Position numbers and translations under genes: made by a program
Shown: positions 7,808 to 17,126 of the stretch, one piece after another
Numbering within the stretch: position 1 is the stretch's first letter
Layout of the letters: every line of letters starts with the position of its first letter
The notes under the pieces: generated by a model
What the model was told of the DNA's origin: nothing
Databases searched by the model: none
What the model saw: only the letters and a program-made list of their open reading frames with translations
DNA from: Kiritimatiellia bacterium
GTDB lineage: Bacteria; Verrucomicrobiota; Kiritimatiellia; RZYC01
Assembly (NCBI GenBank): GCA_028708815.1
Contig: JAQVYB010000014.1
Span: 1 to 40,971, forward strand
Direction of reading: 5' to 3'
DNA: 40,971 nucleotides

Positions 7808-10696
7808 ATGCGGCGATTTGCTGATTTGAAGATTAAATGGAAGCTGACGCTGATCATTCTGCTGACCAGCACGCTGTCCCTGTTTCTGGCGGATGGCGCC
7901 TTTTTTATCTACGATCTGCTCAATTCCAAGTCGGCCAAAATCGAGTCGCTGGGTTTGCTGGCCGATGTGGTATCCGGGAATTGTGCGGAGGCGCTGATTG
8001 ACGGGGATGCGGAATTGGCTTGGGAAGTGCTGGCTTCCCTTGCGCGGGATCGGGATATCCTGAGTGCGGTTCTGAGTGACGGCGAGGGCAATATTTTCGC
8101 CTCCTACGGCAGCGAGCAGTTGATCGAAGCCGGTTCAGAGGCTGGACAATCGAGGCGGCGGGAGAAACTGCTTCTTCGTTCAGTGGATATTGCGCGTCGA
8201 ATTGTGAAGGACGGTCGGGTGATTGGTCGGTTGACGATTGTCTGTCAGGTGAATCTGTTTCAAAGGGGTATCCTACAGTATTTGAAAATTTCGGGTTTGA
8301 TGCTGCTGTTGACGCTATGTTCTGCGTTGCTTCTGTCTCTTCTTTTCCAACGGGTGATTTCTCATCCGATAAAACGGATCACCTCGGCGGCTCACCGGAT
8401 CAGCCTTGGCGAAGATTATTCGCTTCGTGTGGAGGAAGCAGGGCATGACGAGATCGGTGCTTTGGTGGAAACGTTCAATAACATGCTGGTTCAGATCCGC
8501 ATCCGTGAGGAAGAGCTGCGCCGCCATCGCGAACATTTGGAAGAGCTGGTGGATCAGCGGTCGGCGGTGATTAAGAACACGAACGAGGAGTTGCGTAAAG
8601 AGGTTTGGGAGCGCAAACGGGCGCAGCATGCGTTGGTGCGCCTGAACGAGGAACTGGAGGATCGTGTCAACGAACGAACCCGGGCGCTGCAGGACAATAT
8701 CCGGGAGATGAAAACGGTGCGCGATGCGCTCGAGCGTGAGCGTAATCTGTTCACGGACGGCCCGGTCATGGTCTTTAAGTGGAAGGCAGAGGCCGGTTGG
8801 CCTATTGAATATGTTTCCTCCAATATTGAACAGTTTGCATATCCATGTGAAGAGTTGATTGGAAAGAAGACGCTCTATACGCCGATGATTCACGAGGATG
8901 ACCGTGAGCGGGTGATTCAGCATTTGCAGGCTGAAGTGGAACGGGGCGTACGGTCCATTGAACAGGATTTTCGTATGCTGACGGCGCGTGGCGAGGTCAA
9001 GTGGGTGTATTGCTACATCATTACCGTGCACGATTCGGCGGGCCACATCACGCATTACGACGGCTATATGCTGGATATGACGGAACGGCGTAATATGCAG
9101 CAGGCTTTGCACGACAGCGAACAACGTCTGGGCCTCGCGTTGAAGGCGACCAATGATGTGCTGTGGGATTGGGATTTCAAGGAAGGGAGTCTTTACGTTA
9201 CCCAGAAATGGGGGGCGTTGCTGGGTTATGATGAATCGGAGTTGCCGGTGACGCATGAGGAGGTGCTGCAATTTGCACATCCGGACGACCGGGACTATAT
9301 CCGCCGGTCGCTGAGCGATCATATCAGTGGAAAAACCCAGGGCTATGAAGCGGAATACCGGTTCCGCATGAAGGATGGGGAATACAAGTGGATCATGGAC
9401 CGTGGGCGCGTGGTGGAATGGAGTGGGAAAAACCATCCGATCCGGATGGTGGGTACGTATACGGACATAACGGAACAAAAGGTGGTGGAGTTGCAGATAT
9501 CCCTGCAGCGTGCCCTGTTGAAGTCGATGATCAATTCGATTCCGGATTTGATATTTTACAAAGACATGGACGGCGTCTATCTGGGCTGCAATCCGGCCTT
9601 CTGCGAATTTGTGGGCAAGGATTGGGATGATGTGGTGGGGCGCAGCGATTATGATTTGTTTGATCATGAGTTGGCGGAACAGTTTCGGATGACGGATGCG
9701 TTGATGCTGCAAGAAGCCATCCCGCGGATCAATGAATTCTGGGTGCGCTATCCGGATGACCGAAAGGTTCTGTTGAGTACGTTGCGCACTCCGTATTACG
9801 GCCCGGCGGGGGAGACGCTCGGAGTGGTGGGGATCAGTCGCGACGTGACGGCACACCGGCATGCGGAGCAGGAGCTGGCGGAGAAACAGGCGCAATTGGT
9901 CCATTCCGGGCGTCTGGCGGCGCTGGGCGAAATGTCGACGGCGATTGCGCATGAATTGGGGCAGCCGTTGCAGATTATCAAGACATCGGCAGGTATCATT
10001 GATGAGGAACTGAACGATCCGAACCTGGATACGGAGTCGTTGAAGGGGGTGGTGGAGAAGATCAAGAAACAGGTTCAGCGGGCCGCGACCATTATCCAAA
10101 ATGTGCGTTCTTTTGCGAGGCAGTCCACCGAGACGGAGATGCCGGCGCGCGTGGATTTACGCACTCCGCTGGCGGATGCCCTTTCCTTTTTCAAGGAACA
10201 GTTCCGCCAGCATCAGGTGCAATTGGATGTGGAGTGTGATGAGAACCTGCCTTCGGTGCGCGTCAATGCGCAGAAGTTTCAGCAGGTGATTGTTAATCTG
10301 CTTTCCAATGCGCGGTATGCGGTGGATCGTAAAGCGGAGATGAAGCTGTACAAATATGCCAAGCATGTTTCCGTGCGGATGTACAATCGGAAGGCGTCGG
10401 AAGAGGATGCGTATGATTGCCTTTGTTTGGATGTGTGCGACAATGGGATCGGAATGAGTGCTGATGCGAGTGAGCGCTGCCTGGATCCTTTTTATACCAC
10501 GAAGCCGGTTGGAGAGGGGACCGGCCTGGGTCTTTCGATTCTGTACGGGATTGTGAAGGATTTCAAAGGGGAGGTGGAGATTCAAAGCGAGGAGGGAGAG
10601 GGAACGGTGTTTCGGATCCGGATTCCGTTGTCGGATTCGGAGTCGAACGGGCCTCGCAACGGGGAGGCGTCAGAGCAAATGGGCAATAAGAATTGA
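7808..10696 (+). CDS. Membrane PAS-domain sensor histidine kinase
   Basis: This is a 962-residue inner-membrane sensor kinase. A first membrane helix at about residues 12-35 is followed by a periplasmic CHASE8-like sensor region (GLLADVVSGNCAEALI) and a second helix near 155-178. Then come HAMP (about 178-235), a coiled coil, three PAS domains (about 315-431, 438-558, 568-686), HisKA with His715 in IAHELGQPL, and a HATPase domain with DNGIGM and GEGTGLGLS. There is no receiver domain, so it must pass phosphate to another protein. The two hybrid kinases downstream are obvious candidates. ATG 7808 is chosen because it directly precedes the basic, membrane-leading segment; ATG 7775 would add 11 residues. 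No clear ribosome site is seen. Confidence 0.93.
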   Translation: MRRFADLKIKWKLTLIILLTSTLSLFLADGAFFIYDLLNSKSAKIESLGLLADVVSGNCAEALIDGDAELAWEVLASLARDRDILSAVLSDGEGNIFASYGSEQLIEAGSEAGQSRRREKLLLRSVDIARRIVKDGRVIGRLTIVCQVNLFQRGILQYLKISGLMLLLTLCSALLLSLLFQRVISHPIKRITSAAHRISLGEDYSLRVEEAGHDEIGALVETFNNMLVQIRIREEELRRHREHLEELVDQRSAVIKNTNEELRKEVWERKRAQHALVRLNEELEDRVNERTRALQDNIREMKTVRDALERERNLFTDGPVMVFKWKAEAGWPIEYVSSNIEQFAYPCEELIGKKTLYTPMIHEDDRERVIQHLQAEVERGVRSIEQDFRMLTARGEVKWVYCYIITVHDSAGHITHYDGYMLDMTERRNMQQALHDSEQRLGLALKATNDVLWDWDFKEGSLYVTQKWGALLGYDESELPVTHEEVLQFAHPDDRDYIRRSLSDHISGKTQGYEAEYRFRMKDGEYKWIMDRGRVVEWSGKNHPIRMVGTYTDITEQKVVELQISLQRALLKSMINSIPDLIFYKDMDGVYLGCNPAFCEFVGKDWDDVVGRSDYDLFDHELAEQFRMTDALMLQEAIPRINEFWVRYPDDRKVLLSTLRTPYYGPAGETLGVVGISRDVTAHRHAEQELAEKQAQLVHSGRLAALGEMSTAIAHELGQPLQIIKTSAGIIDEELNDPNLDTESLKGVVEKIKKQVQRAATIIQNVRSFARQSTETEMPARVDLRTPLADALSFFKEQFRQHQVQLDVECDENLPSVRVNAQKFQQVIVNLLSNARYAVDRKAEMKLYKYAKHVSVRMYNRKASEEDAYDCLCLDVCDNGIGMSADASERCLDPFYTTKPVGEGTGLGLSILYGIVKDFKGEVEIQSEEGEGTVFRIRIPLSDSESNGPRNGEASEQMGNKN

Positions 10697-10746
10697 ACAC
10701 GATGGAGCGGGGTGTGTATACCGTTACGCAGCACCTAAATAGGCGC

Positions 10747-10776
10747 TTGATTCGATGGGGGGATTACGGGTAAACT
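10747..10776 (+). promoter_or_regulatory. Possible promoter before the first hybrid kinase
   Basis: TTGATT (10747-10752) and TAAACT (10771-10776) are 18 bases apart, each matching the consensus at four of six positions. The site lies in the 123-base gap between the PAS kinase and the next gene. It would allow separate expression of the two hybrid kinases. Confidence 0.3.
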
Positions 10777-10819
10777 CACAGGCGATGTACTTGTCTGTTA
10801 ACAGTGGGGTTGCGGATTG

Positions 10820-12505
10820 ATGCAGGATTCAATGGAAAATCAGATTCGGGTGCTCCTGGTGGATGATGAGCAGGATTTTACGGAGCTCATGGTGCATGCG
10901 TTGCGCGCCCTTCCGTATTGCATTGAAGCGGTGAACTCCGGTGAGGCGGCGCTGCAGCACATCGAAAACAATCGGGTGGATATTCTGATTACGGATGTGC
11001 GTATGCCCGGGATGAGCGGTTTTGATTTGATGGAAAAGGTTCACCAGATCAATCCGGATACGCATGTGATTGCAATTTCAGCGCACGGGAAGCTGGATAC
11101 GGCCGTGGAATTCATGAAAAAGGGGGCGGTGGATTTTCTGCAGAAACCGGTGGATAATGTGGATATCCAACTGGCGATCGAATCGGCGGCGGCCAAGTGG
11201 CGTTTGCGGCAGGAACTGCATATGGCCAACCGGCATTTAAAGCGGATGAACGAGTCGCTGCAACACGAGATCCGTGAGCGAAAACATGCCGAAGACCGCA
11301 TGCTGGCGACGAACCAGCAGCTGGAGGCTGCGCTGATTGAACTGAAGCAAACACAGCAGCAGTTGATCAAGCAGGAACGTATGGGAGCCTTGGGGCAGAT
11401 GTCGCGTGGGGTGGCGCACGATTTTAACAATGCGCTTCAGCCGATCATGCTGGCTGCCGGTTTTATGCAGGCCAATCCTCAGCGGCTAATGGAAATGGGG
11501 ATTCTGGAAGAGTATATCGACGAAATCGTGCAGGCCACGGAGGCGGCTGCCGCGACGGTCCGAAGGCTGGTCCGTTTTTACGCCACTTCGGGACAGTCTG
11601 AGTTGCTGACGATTGATTTGAACGAACTGATCCGGTCGGTGGTGGACATAACACGTCCACGCTGGAAAAACGAGGCGATGGCGAGCGGGAAAACAATCGA
11701 AATGGTGATGGATTTGGAGGAGGGTTGTCGGGTTGATGGATACCGGGATGAACTGCGTGAAGTGTTTGTGAATTTGATTTTCAATGCGGTGGAAGCGATT
11801 GAGCAACGAGGTACGATTTCGATTACGGCGAAGCCAACCGGTGGGCGCATTGTGGTGTCGGTTCGGGATGATGGTTGCGGCATGTCGGAGGATATCAAGC
11901 AGCGCTGTATGGAGCCGTTTGTCACGACGCGGATGCAGAAGGGTTCCGGGCTTGGGCTTTCGGTGGTCTACGGCGTAGTGGAGCAGCATAAGGCGTCGAT
12001 TGAGATCGAGAGTGAAGAAGGCCGAGGAACCATGGTGACGATTACGTTTCCTGCGGCGAGTGGCGAATCGCCTGCTCCGGAAAAGCCGTATGATTCGGGA
12101 TCCTCGGCGAGCGTTGATTTGGAACATTCAGGTCCATCGCATCGCATTCTTGTGGTGGATGATGAATTGCCGATGAGACGGATGCTTTCCCGGGTGTTGA
12201 AGCGGTTGGGGCATGAGGTGGATGCCGAGGAGAGCGGCAAATCGGGGTGGGAAAGATTTCAAGCGAAGAAGTATGATTTGGTTATCACCGATCAGGCTAT
12301 GCCGGAAATGACCGGTGATCGTCTGGCGGATTTGATCAAGCAGCACGGCACGACGCCGGTGATTATGGTCACCGGTTTTGGCGATCTGCTGCGTGCACGC
12401 GATAACCCGCCGGCGAATATTGACTTGCTCTTGAGCAAGCCCATTCAGATTGAGCAGCTGACGAAAGCCATTGATTCGGTTATGGCAGGCGAGAAGCCGG
12501 ACTGA
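10820..12505 (+). CDS. Hybrid histidine kinase, REC-HisKA-HATPase-REC
   Basis: This soluble 561-residue hybrid kinase lacks membrane segments. The N-terminal receiver (about 10-125) has VDDE and the phospho-acceptor Asp59 in TDVRMPG. A coiled coil (about 130-180) leads to HisKA with His200 in GVAHDFNNALQP, then HATPase with DDGCGM and GSGLGLS. The C-terminal receiver (about 435-555) has Asp491 in TDQAMPEM. The front receiver suggests that it is controlled by another kinase, plausibly the PAS kinase upstream, rather than by a ligand. Its N-terminal 160 residues closely resemble those of the next gene, pointing to duplication. The start could also be ATG 10832, which has AGGA four bases upstream. 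No DNA-binding output domain is present. Confidence 0.92.
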   Translation: MQDSMENQIRVLLVDDEQDFTELMVHALRALPYCIEAVNSGEAALQHIENNRVDILITDVRMPGMSGFDLMEKVHQINPDTHVIAISAHGKLDTAVEFMKKGAVDFLQKPVDNVDIQLAIESAAAKWRLRQELHMANRHLKRMNESLQHEIRERKHAEDRMLATNQQLEAALIELKQTQQQLIKQERMGALGQMSRGVAHDFNNALQPIMLAAGFMQANPQRLMEMGILEEYIDEIVQATEAAAATVRRLVRFYATSGQSELLTIDLNELIRSVVDITRPRWKNEAMASGKTIEMVMDLEEGCRVDGYRDELREVFVNLIFNAVEAIEQRGTISITAKPTGGRIVVSVRDDGCGMSEDIKQRCMEPFVTTRMQKGSGLGLSVVYGVVEQHKASIEIESEEGRGTMVTITFPAASGESPAPEKPYDSGSSASVDLEHSGPSHRILVVDDELPMRRMLSRVLKRLGHEVDAEESGKSGWERFQAKKYDLVITDQAMPEMTGDRLADLIKQHGTTPVIMVTGFGDLLRARDNPPANIDLLLSKPIQIEQLTKAIDSVMAGEKPD

Positions 12506-12538
12506 TAGGAACCGTTCCCCTCTGGATAAGGAATGTTC

Positions 12539-14530
12539 ATGACTTCGGAAGAAACCGCCAGACTGCTGATTGTGGATGATGAACGGGATGTTACCGAGTC
12601 GCTCTGTTACATGCTCCGCAAGCAGGGGTATGAAATTCAGACAGCCAATCATGCCTTGGAAGCACTGGAGATTGCCGGGCGTTTTGTGGTGGATGTCATG
12701 ATTACGGATATCCGTATGCCGGACATGGATGGGCTGGAACTGCTGCGGGAAATACGGAAACTGAATCAGGATACCATGGTGATTGCCGTTTCCGCGCATG
12801 GCAGCCTGGATACGGCCGTGGAGTTTATGCGGGAGGGCGGGGTTGATTTTCTGCAAAAACCGGTAAGCAATGATGCGTTGCGTCTGGCCATTCGATCGGC
12901 GGTGGAGAAATGGCGGTTGCGGCGGGATCTCCGCTTGGCGAACGAGGAGTTGCGGAAGGCCAAGGGGAGCGCGGAGAAGGCCTTCAAGGCCCGTTCGGAA
13001 TTTCTGGCCAACATGAGCCACGAGATTCGTACGCCGCTGAATGCCATTGTCGGGTTGACGCATTTACTGGTGGATTCGGCCTTGACCGTTGAGCAGAAGG
13101 ATTACGTCAAAACGATTCAGCTCAGTGGCGAGGCCCTGTTGGATATCGTGACCAATATTCTGAGTATGACGAAAATCGAGTCGGGGCGGCTTGAGCTTGA
13201 ATCGATACCCTTTGATTTGAGGGCTTGTGCGGAAACGGCATTGAATATGATGGCCCCAAAGAGTGTGGAAAAGGGGCTGGAACTGATTTACGACGTGGAT
13301 CCGCAGGTGCCCTATTCGGTGCTTGGCGATATGGGCCGTGTCCACCAGATTCTGGTCAACCTGCTGAATAACGCGCTCAAGTTCACGGAACAGGGCGAAG
13401 TCATTCTCTCGATCCGGATGGGAGAATGCGATAAAGAGCGATGTCTCATTCATTTTACGGTTGGGGATACGGGAATAGGGATAGACCCGGATAATATGAA
13501 CCGGATCTTCGATTCGTTTAAGCAGGCCGATTCCTCGATGACGCGTAAATACGGAGGGACGGGCCTGGGGCTTTCCATTTGCCGCGAACTATGCGGTATG
13601 ATGGGGGGTACGTTGAGCGTGGAGAGCCAGGTGGGGGTTGGATCCAGGTTTCATTTTCAAATTGCAGTGAAGAATGTGTCGGAAGAAAAAATGCCGGTCG
13701 CGTTCAGCATCCCGGTGACGGGCCACTGCGTTCTGTTGAGTGTGGGAAACAGGGCGTTATACGAGGTGATGGAACGGGTGCTTGAAAAATGGGGAATGCG
13801 GGTGGTTGGCTGCCGCAGCGAGGAGGAGTTGGCGAAGTTGACGGAAGCGGAGCTTTCCGGCGTGGAGGTGTGCATTGTGGATAATACCATCGTGGACCTT
13901 ATTCCGCGTTGGATAGACCGGTTGGACGAGCGCGTTGCACAGGGCACCTGCCCCTTTGTTTATCTGACAAGTCTGGGCGCGGAGAAGGTGGATGTGGAGA
14001 TGGATGCCTGGCTGGTAAAGCCTGTGCCGTTCTGGAAGTTGCGCGCGACGCTGGTACGCCTTCTTGTCGGGGCTGCGGCGATGGAGAATATGGAAGAGGA
14101 CGTAGAGTCAAAGACCGGCGTGCTGGATGTGCCGGTGAATATTCTTCTTGCGGAGGATAATCTGGTAAATCAGAAGGTGGCGCTGAAAATGCTGGCGAAA
14201 GTGGGCTTGAAGGCGGACTTGGCGGTGGATGGAAATGAAGTGATAAAGCAGATTCAGTCGAAGGATTACGACATCATTCTCATGGATGTTCAAATGCCGG
14301 GCAAAGATGGGTTGGAGACCACCGTTGAGATCCGCCGAATGGGTAAGACGGTGTATATCGCGGGGATGACGGCTCATGTGCTTCCCGAGGACCGGGACAA
14401 TTGTATTGATGTGGGGATGGACGATTATATTCCGAAACCTGTCCGTCCGGCGTTTCTCTACGAGGCCCTGCGCAAGGCGCAGAAGACGATTCAGCGTCGC
14501 CGTCAGAATGCGGCGGAGACCGCGGGTTAA
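12539..14530 (+). CDS. Hybrid histidine kinase, REC-HisKA-HATPase-REC-REC
   Basis: This soluble 663-residue hybrid kinase has an N-terminal receiver with Asp57 in TDIRMPDMDG. HisKA follows with His161 in NMSHEIRTPLNAI, then HATPase with GDTGIGI and GGTGLGLS. A weakly conserved middle receiver-like domain (about 395-515) keeps a VDN and a VKP. The C-terminal receiver has Asp583 in LMDVQMPGKDG. AAGGA directly abuts ATG 12533, so ATG 12539, six bases downstream, is the likely start. It follows the previous hybrid kinase after 33 bases. No HPt domain or transcription factor is encoded next to it, so the final output lies elsewhere. Confidence 0.92.
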   Translation: MTSEETARLLIVDDERDVTESLCYMLRKQGYEIQTANHALEALEIAGRFVVDVMITDIRMPDMDGLELLREIRKLNQDTMVIAVSAHGSLDTAVEFMREGGVDFLQKPVSNDALRLAIRSAVEKWRLRRDLRLANEELRKAKGSAEKAFKARSEFLANMSHEIRTPLNAIVGLTHLLVDSALTVEQKDYVKTIQLSGEALLDIVTNILSMTKIESGRLELESIPFDLRACAETALNMMAPKSVEKGLELIYDVDPQVPYSVLGDMGRVHQILVNLLNNALKFTEQGEVILSIRMGECDKERCLIHFTVGDTGIGIDPDNMNRIFDSFKQADSSMTRKYGGTGLGLSICRELCGMMGGTLSVESQVGVGSRFHFQIAVKNVSEEKMPVAFSIPVTGHCVLLSVGNRALYEVMERVLEKWGMRVVGCRSEEELAKLTEAELSGVEVCIVDNTIVDLIPRWIDRLDERVAQGTCPFVYLTSLGAEKVDVEMDAWLVKPVPFWKLRATLVRLLVGAAAMENMEEDVESKTGVLDVPVNILLAEDNLVNQKVALKMLAKVGLKADLAVDGNEVIKQIQSKDYDIILMDVQMPGKDGLETTVEIRRMGKTVYIAGMTAHVLPEDRDNCIDVGMDDYIPKPVRPAFLYEALRKAQKTIQRRRQNAAETAG

Positions 14531-14555
14531 GGGATGGGCCCGCCTGTGTGGCGAA

Positions 14556-15602
14556 TCATTGAGTGGTCTCGATGATGGCAAGAGCCTTGGGCACATCCAC
14601 CACACGTACTTTTCCGTACATTTTTTTCAGCAGTTTGATTTTGCGCGGTTCGCTGCCGGGGGCATCCAGAACCAGCGTTGTGGGCAGGATGGATACATCG
14701 TATTTTGCAGCGAGATCGGCGTCCTTTTTCCCCTCCTCGGGATTGATGGATACCTTGATGATTTCCTTGGTCTCCTGAAGGAAATCGGAGGTCATGAGTA
14801 GTTCCTCGGAAAGGGTTTTGCAGTCGTTGTTCCAGGAGGTGTGGAAGTAGAGGAGTATTTTGTATTTGGTACGGCGTTGCAGGCTGAGCGCTTCTTTGTA
14901 CCCCTCCTGATTTTCGAGCCATTTCAGGGGATCGACCTCTTCATTTCGGCGCAGGGCGGAGAGGGTACCCGGTTGGGGAAGGGTGGGCGGGAGAATGTCG
15001 ACTTGGCGACAGATTGCACGAATCTCGCGTCCATCCCCGGAAATATACAGCACATGACTGAATGCCTGGGCGTCGGCATTACTCAGCACGAGGATTTCTA
15101 TGCCCTGCGGGAAATATCCAACAATCCGCAAGGAGTTTGCGGGGTCGTAGGCGGGGGTTCGGTGGGTCAGAGTGATGCGCTGGGCATCGGGAGGGAGCGG
15201 CGGGGGCGTCGGTACGGGGGGGGGGGTGGGTTCGGGTGTTTCTTCGACCATGGTTGGGTAGTACGGTTCCGGGGTGGCGTAGAAGGAGGCATCAATCAGT
15301 TCTTTATCCACAAAGGCGGTGATCCAGGAGCCGGAGGCGGCCTCGAAGGTGATGGTCATTCGGGAGGAGGAGTTGCCCAATTCGAGGATGGAAAGGGTGA
15401 CGTAGGGGGGCAGGGAGCCCAGGGGTGTTTCTTCCTCGGCGGTGGCGTAGTAGGGTGTTTCGCGGGTGGTCATGGCGGTGAGCGGTTCCGCGTGAGAGGA
15501 TGTGGAAAGAAGGACCAGGCAAAACAGAGTCCGTACCATCCGCTTGCAGAATATTCCGGCGAGGCGTTGAATGGATGCATGTTGAGAGAAAGAGGCATTC
15601 AT
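14556..15602 (-). CDS. Exported protein with SH3-like region and thioredoxin fold
   Basis: This is a 348-residue protein with an N-terminal signal peptide (MVRTLFCLVLLSTSSHA). If translation starts at ATG 15539 instead, the signal peptide is more canonical; neither start has a clear ribosome site. After cleavage come two SH3-like beta regions (residues about 45-110 and 145-205) joined by a proline-rich linker (ETPEPTPPPVPTPPP). The C-terminal 110 residues look like a thioredoxin fold: KILLYFHTSWNNDCKTL, then SINPEEGKKDADLAAKYDVSILPTTLVLD, with the cis-proline region ILPTT. The usual CxxC is reduced to one Cys (WNNDC), so dithiol oxidoreductase activity is doubtful. The gene is convergent with the hybrid kinase and divergent from the glycosidase-like lipoprotein. 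Confidence 0.75.
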   Translation of the reverse strand: MNASFSQHASIQRLAGIFCKRMVRTLFCLVLLSTSSHAEPLTAMTTRETPYYATAEEETPLGSLPPYVTLSILELGNSSSRMTITFEAASGSWITAFVDKELIDASFYATPEPYYPTMVEETPEPTPPPVPTPPPLPPDAQRITLTHRTPAYDPANSLRIVGYFPQGIEILVLSNADAQAFSHVLYISGDGREIRAICRQVDILPPTLPQPGTLSALRRNEEVDPLKWLENQEGYKEALSLQRRTKYKILLYFHTSWNNDCKTLSEELLMTSDFLQETKEIIKVSINPEEGKKDADLAAKYDVSILPTTLVLDAPGSEPRKIKLLKKMYGKVRVVDVPKALAIIETTQ

Positions 15603-15704
15603 TAGCTGTTTATGGTACGTTGACTTGGGTGTGGTTGTATAGTTCTATTCCGGGTGGATTTCACATGCGGGAATTTTACTGTGGATGAAAGGGTCGGAAT
15701 CACG

Positions 15705-17123
15705 ATGTGGAAAGTGATGTATATTTTGGCCGGGTTGTTGTTGGTCGGTGGGTGTGCTTTGGAGTTGGGGCATGTCGAGGTGTCGTGCGCCGAGCCTGAA
15801 AGGGACGCTGTGAAAGAGAGGCTGTTCGGAAAGGTCGGGATTCAGGAATGTGATCTCACGGTGGATGGGGAACCGTTTCGGGTGATCGGAATGGGGTATG
15901 AGCCGGGGTGTCGTCCCGGGCGTCGTCCGTGGGATCGTCCGTGGGAGCCGGACTTGCTTCGGCTTGATTTTGAACGGATACGCGCAGCGGGTTTCAACAC
16001 GATTCGAACGTGGACTCCGCTGATGGACGCGGAATTCGAATTGGCGGCTGAATATGGGCTATGGGTGATTCCGGGTGTCTGGTTTGACCCGCAGGCCGAT
16101 TTCAATGATCCGGCCTTTCGGCGGAGCACGCTGGAGATGGTCCGTCGTGAAATTGCACGCATGTCGAAGCACGAGAATGTTCTGTATTATCTGTTGCTTA
16201 ATGAGCCGCATGCGGATGCCGTATATCGGGCCGGGCTCGATCAGATGGAGGCTTTTTATGAGGAGTTGATTGCCTGCGCGCGCGGGGCCGATCCGAAGCG
16301 TTTGTTTTCGTATTCCAATTGTGTGATCACGGATTTCATGGATGCGGAAAAGTGGGATATTGTCTCCATGAATGTGTATCCCTACAGTCCGTGTCAGATT
16401 GATCAGTGCTTTGGATATGACAACTATCTTCGGTTGATGCGGGAACGGATGGCGCCGAATAAACCGTTTGTGGTGACGGAATTCGGGCTGTCGGTTTCAC
16501 CGAGTGGCGATGGGCGCGGTTACGGAGGCAATTCACTCCGTGAACAGGCGGACGGGGTGTTGCGTATGTGGGATTCCATTCTGCGCTCGGGTGCGGCGGG
16601 GGGATGCGTGTTTATGTGGGTCGATGGGTGGTGGAAGGCGGGGAATGAGTCGGTGCACGATGATCATGCCGAGGAATGGTACGGCCTGCTTTCGGCGGAT
16701 GAGGATGAGCGGGGCATTCCGCGACCGGTTTATTATGCCCTGGCCGAATATAACCGAACGGCATTGAAGAACGTTGCGGCGCAGTCCGCCGCCCGGCAGG
16801 AAGGCCTGGAATGGGTGATTGCACCCCCGCACCGCGTGGCGCCCGGCGGGGAGATTCGGGTGCGGGTGCGTGTGACGGATGAGAACGGGCGGCCCGCATC
16901 GGGACGGCGGGTGGATGTGGCCCGCTTCGTGCATACGAAATGGAATGAATGGCATGCGCTGCTCACGACGGATGAGCAGGGGCTGGCCGAAGCCGGGATT
17001 CCTAATCCGGAGGAGAAAGGTATTCTTTCCGTGGCGGTGGCCGTGCGCCAGGCCGATGGAACGCCCGTGTCAGCCTGCCTTTATGAAACGGTGATGATGG
17101 AAGAGGAAGGGGCGGCTCCGTAG
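15705..17123 (+). CDS. Lipoprotein with glycoside hydrolase (clan GH-A, GH5/GH2-like) domain
   Basis: The 472-residue product starts with a lipoprotein signal (MYILAGLLLVGGC), so it is probably anchored to the envelope. The next 340 residues read as a TIM-barrel retaining glycosidase. The likely acid/base Glu is in LLLNEPHAD near residue 167, and the nucleophile is in FVVTEFGLS near residue 258. Aromatic residues of the substrate cleft (RTWTP, FMWVDGWW) are also present. A C-terminal Ig-like domain (VAPGGEIRVRVRVTDENGRPA) follows. A beta-mannanase or cellulase-like substrate is possible but cannot be assigned. ATG 15705 puts the signal peptide at the N-terminus; the longer frame from 15654 would bury it. 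The 31-bp repeat array begins three bases after the stop. Confidence 0.82.
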   Translation: MWKVMYILAGLLLVGGCALELGHVEVSCAEPERDAVKERLFGKVGIQECDLTVDGEPFRVIGMGYEPGCRPGRRPWDRPWEPDLLRLDFERIRAAGFNTIRTWTPLMDAEFELAAEYGLWVIPGVWFDPQADFNDPAFRRSTLEMVRREIARMSKHENVLYYLLLNEPHADAVYRAGLDQMEAFYEELIACARGADPKRLFSYSNCVITDFMDAEKWDIVSMNVYPYSPCQIDQCFGYDNYLRLMRERMAPNKPFVVTEFGLSVSPSGDGRGYGGNSLREQADGVLRMWDSILRSGAAGGCVFMWVDGWWKAGNESVHDDHAEEWYGLLSADEDERGIPRPVYYALAEYNRTALKNVAAQSAARQEGLEWVIAPPHRVAPGGEIRVRVRVTDENGRPASGRRVDVARFVHTKWNEWHALLTTDEQGLAEAGIPNPEEKGILSVAVAVRQADGTPVSACLYETVMMEEEGAAP

Positions 17124-17126
17124 TTG

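Noticed and set aside
8315-10099. 594-codon open frame on the minus strand over the PAS kinase
   Set aside because: It is His/Arg/Leu-rich shadow sequence without domains, opposite well-conserved PAS and HisKA domains.
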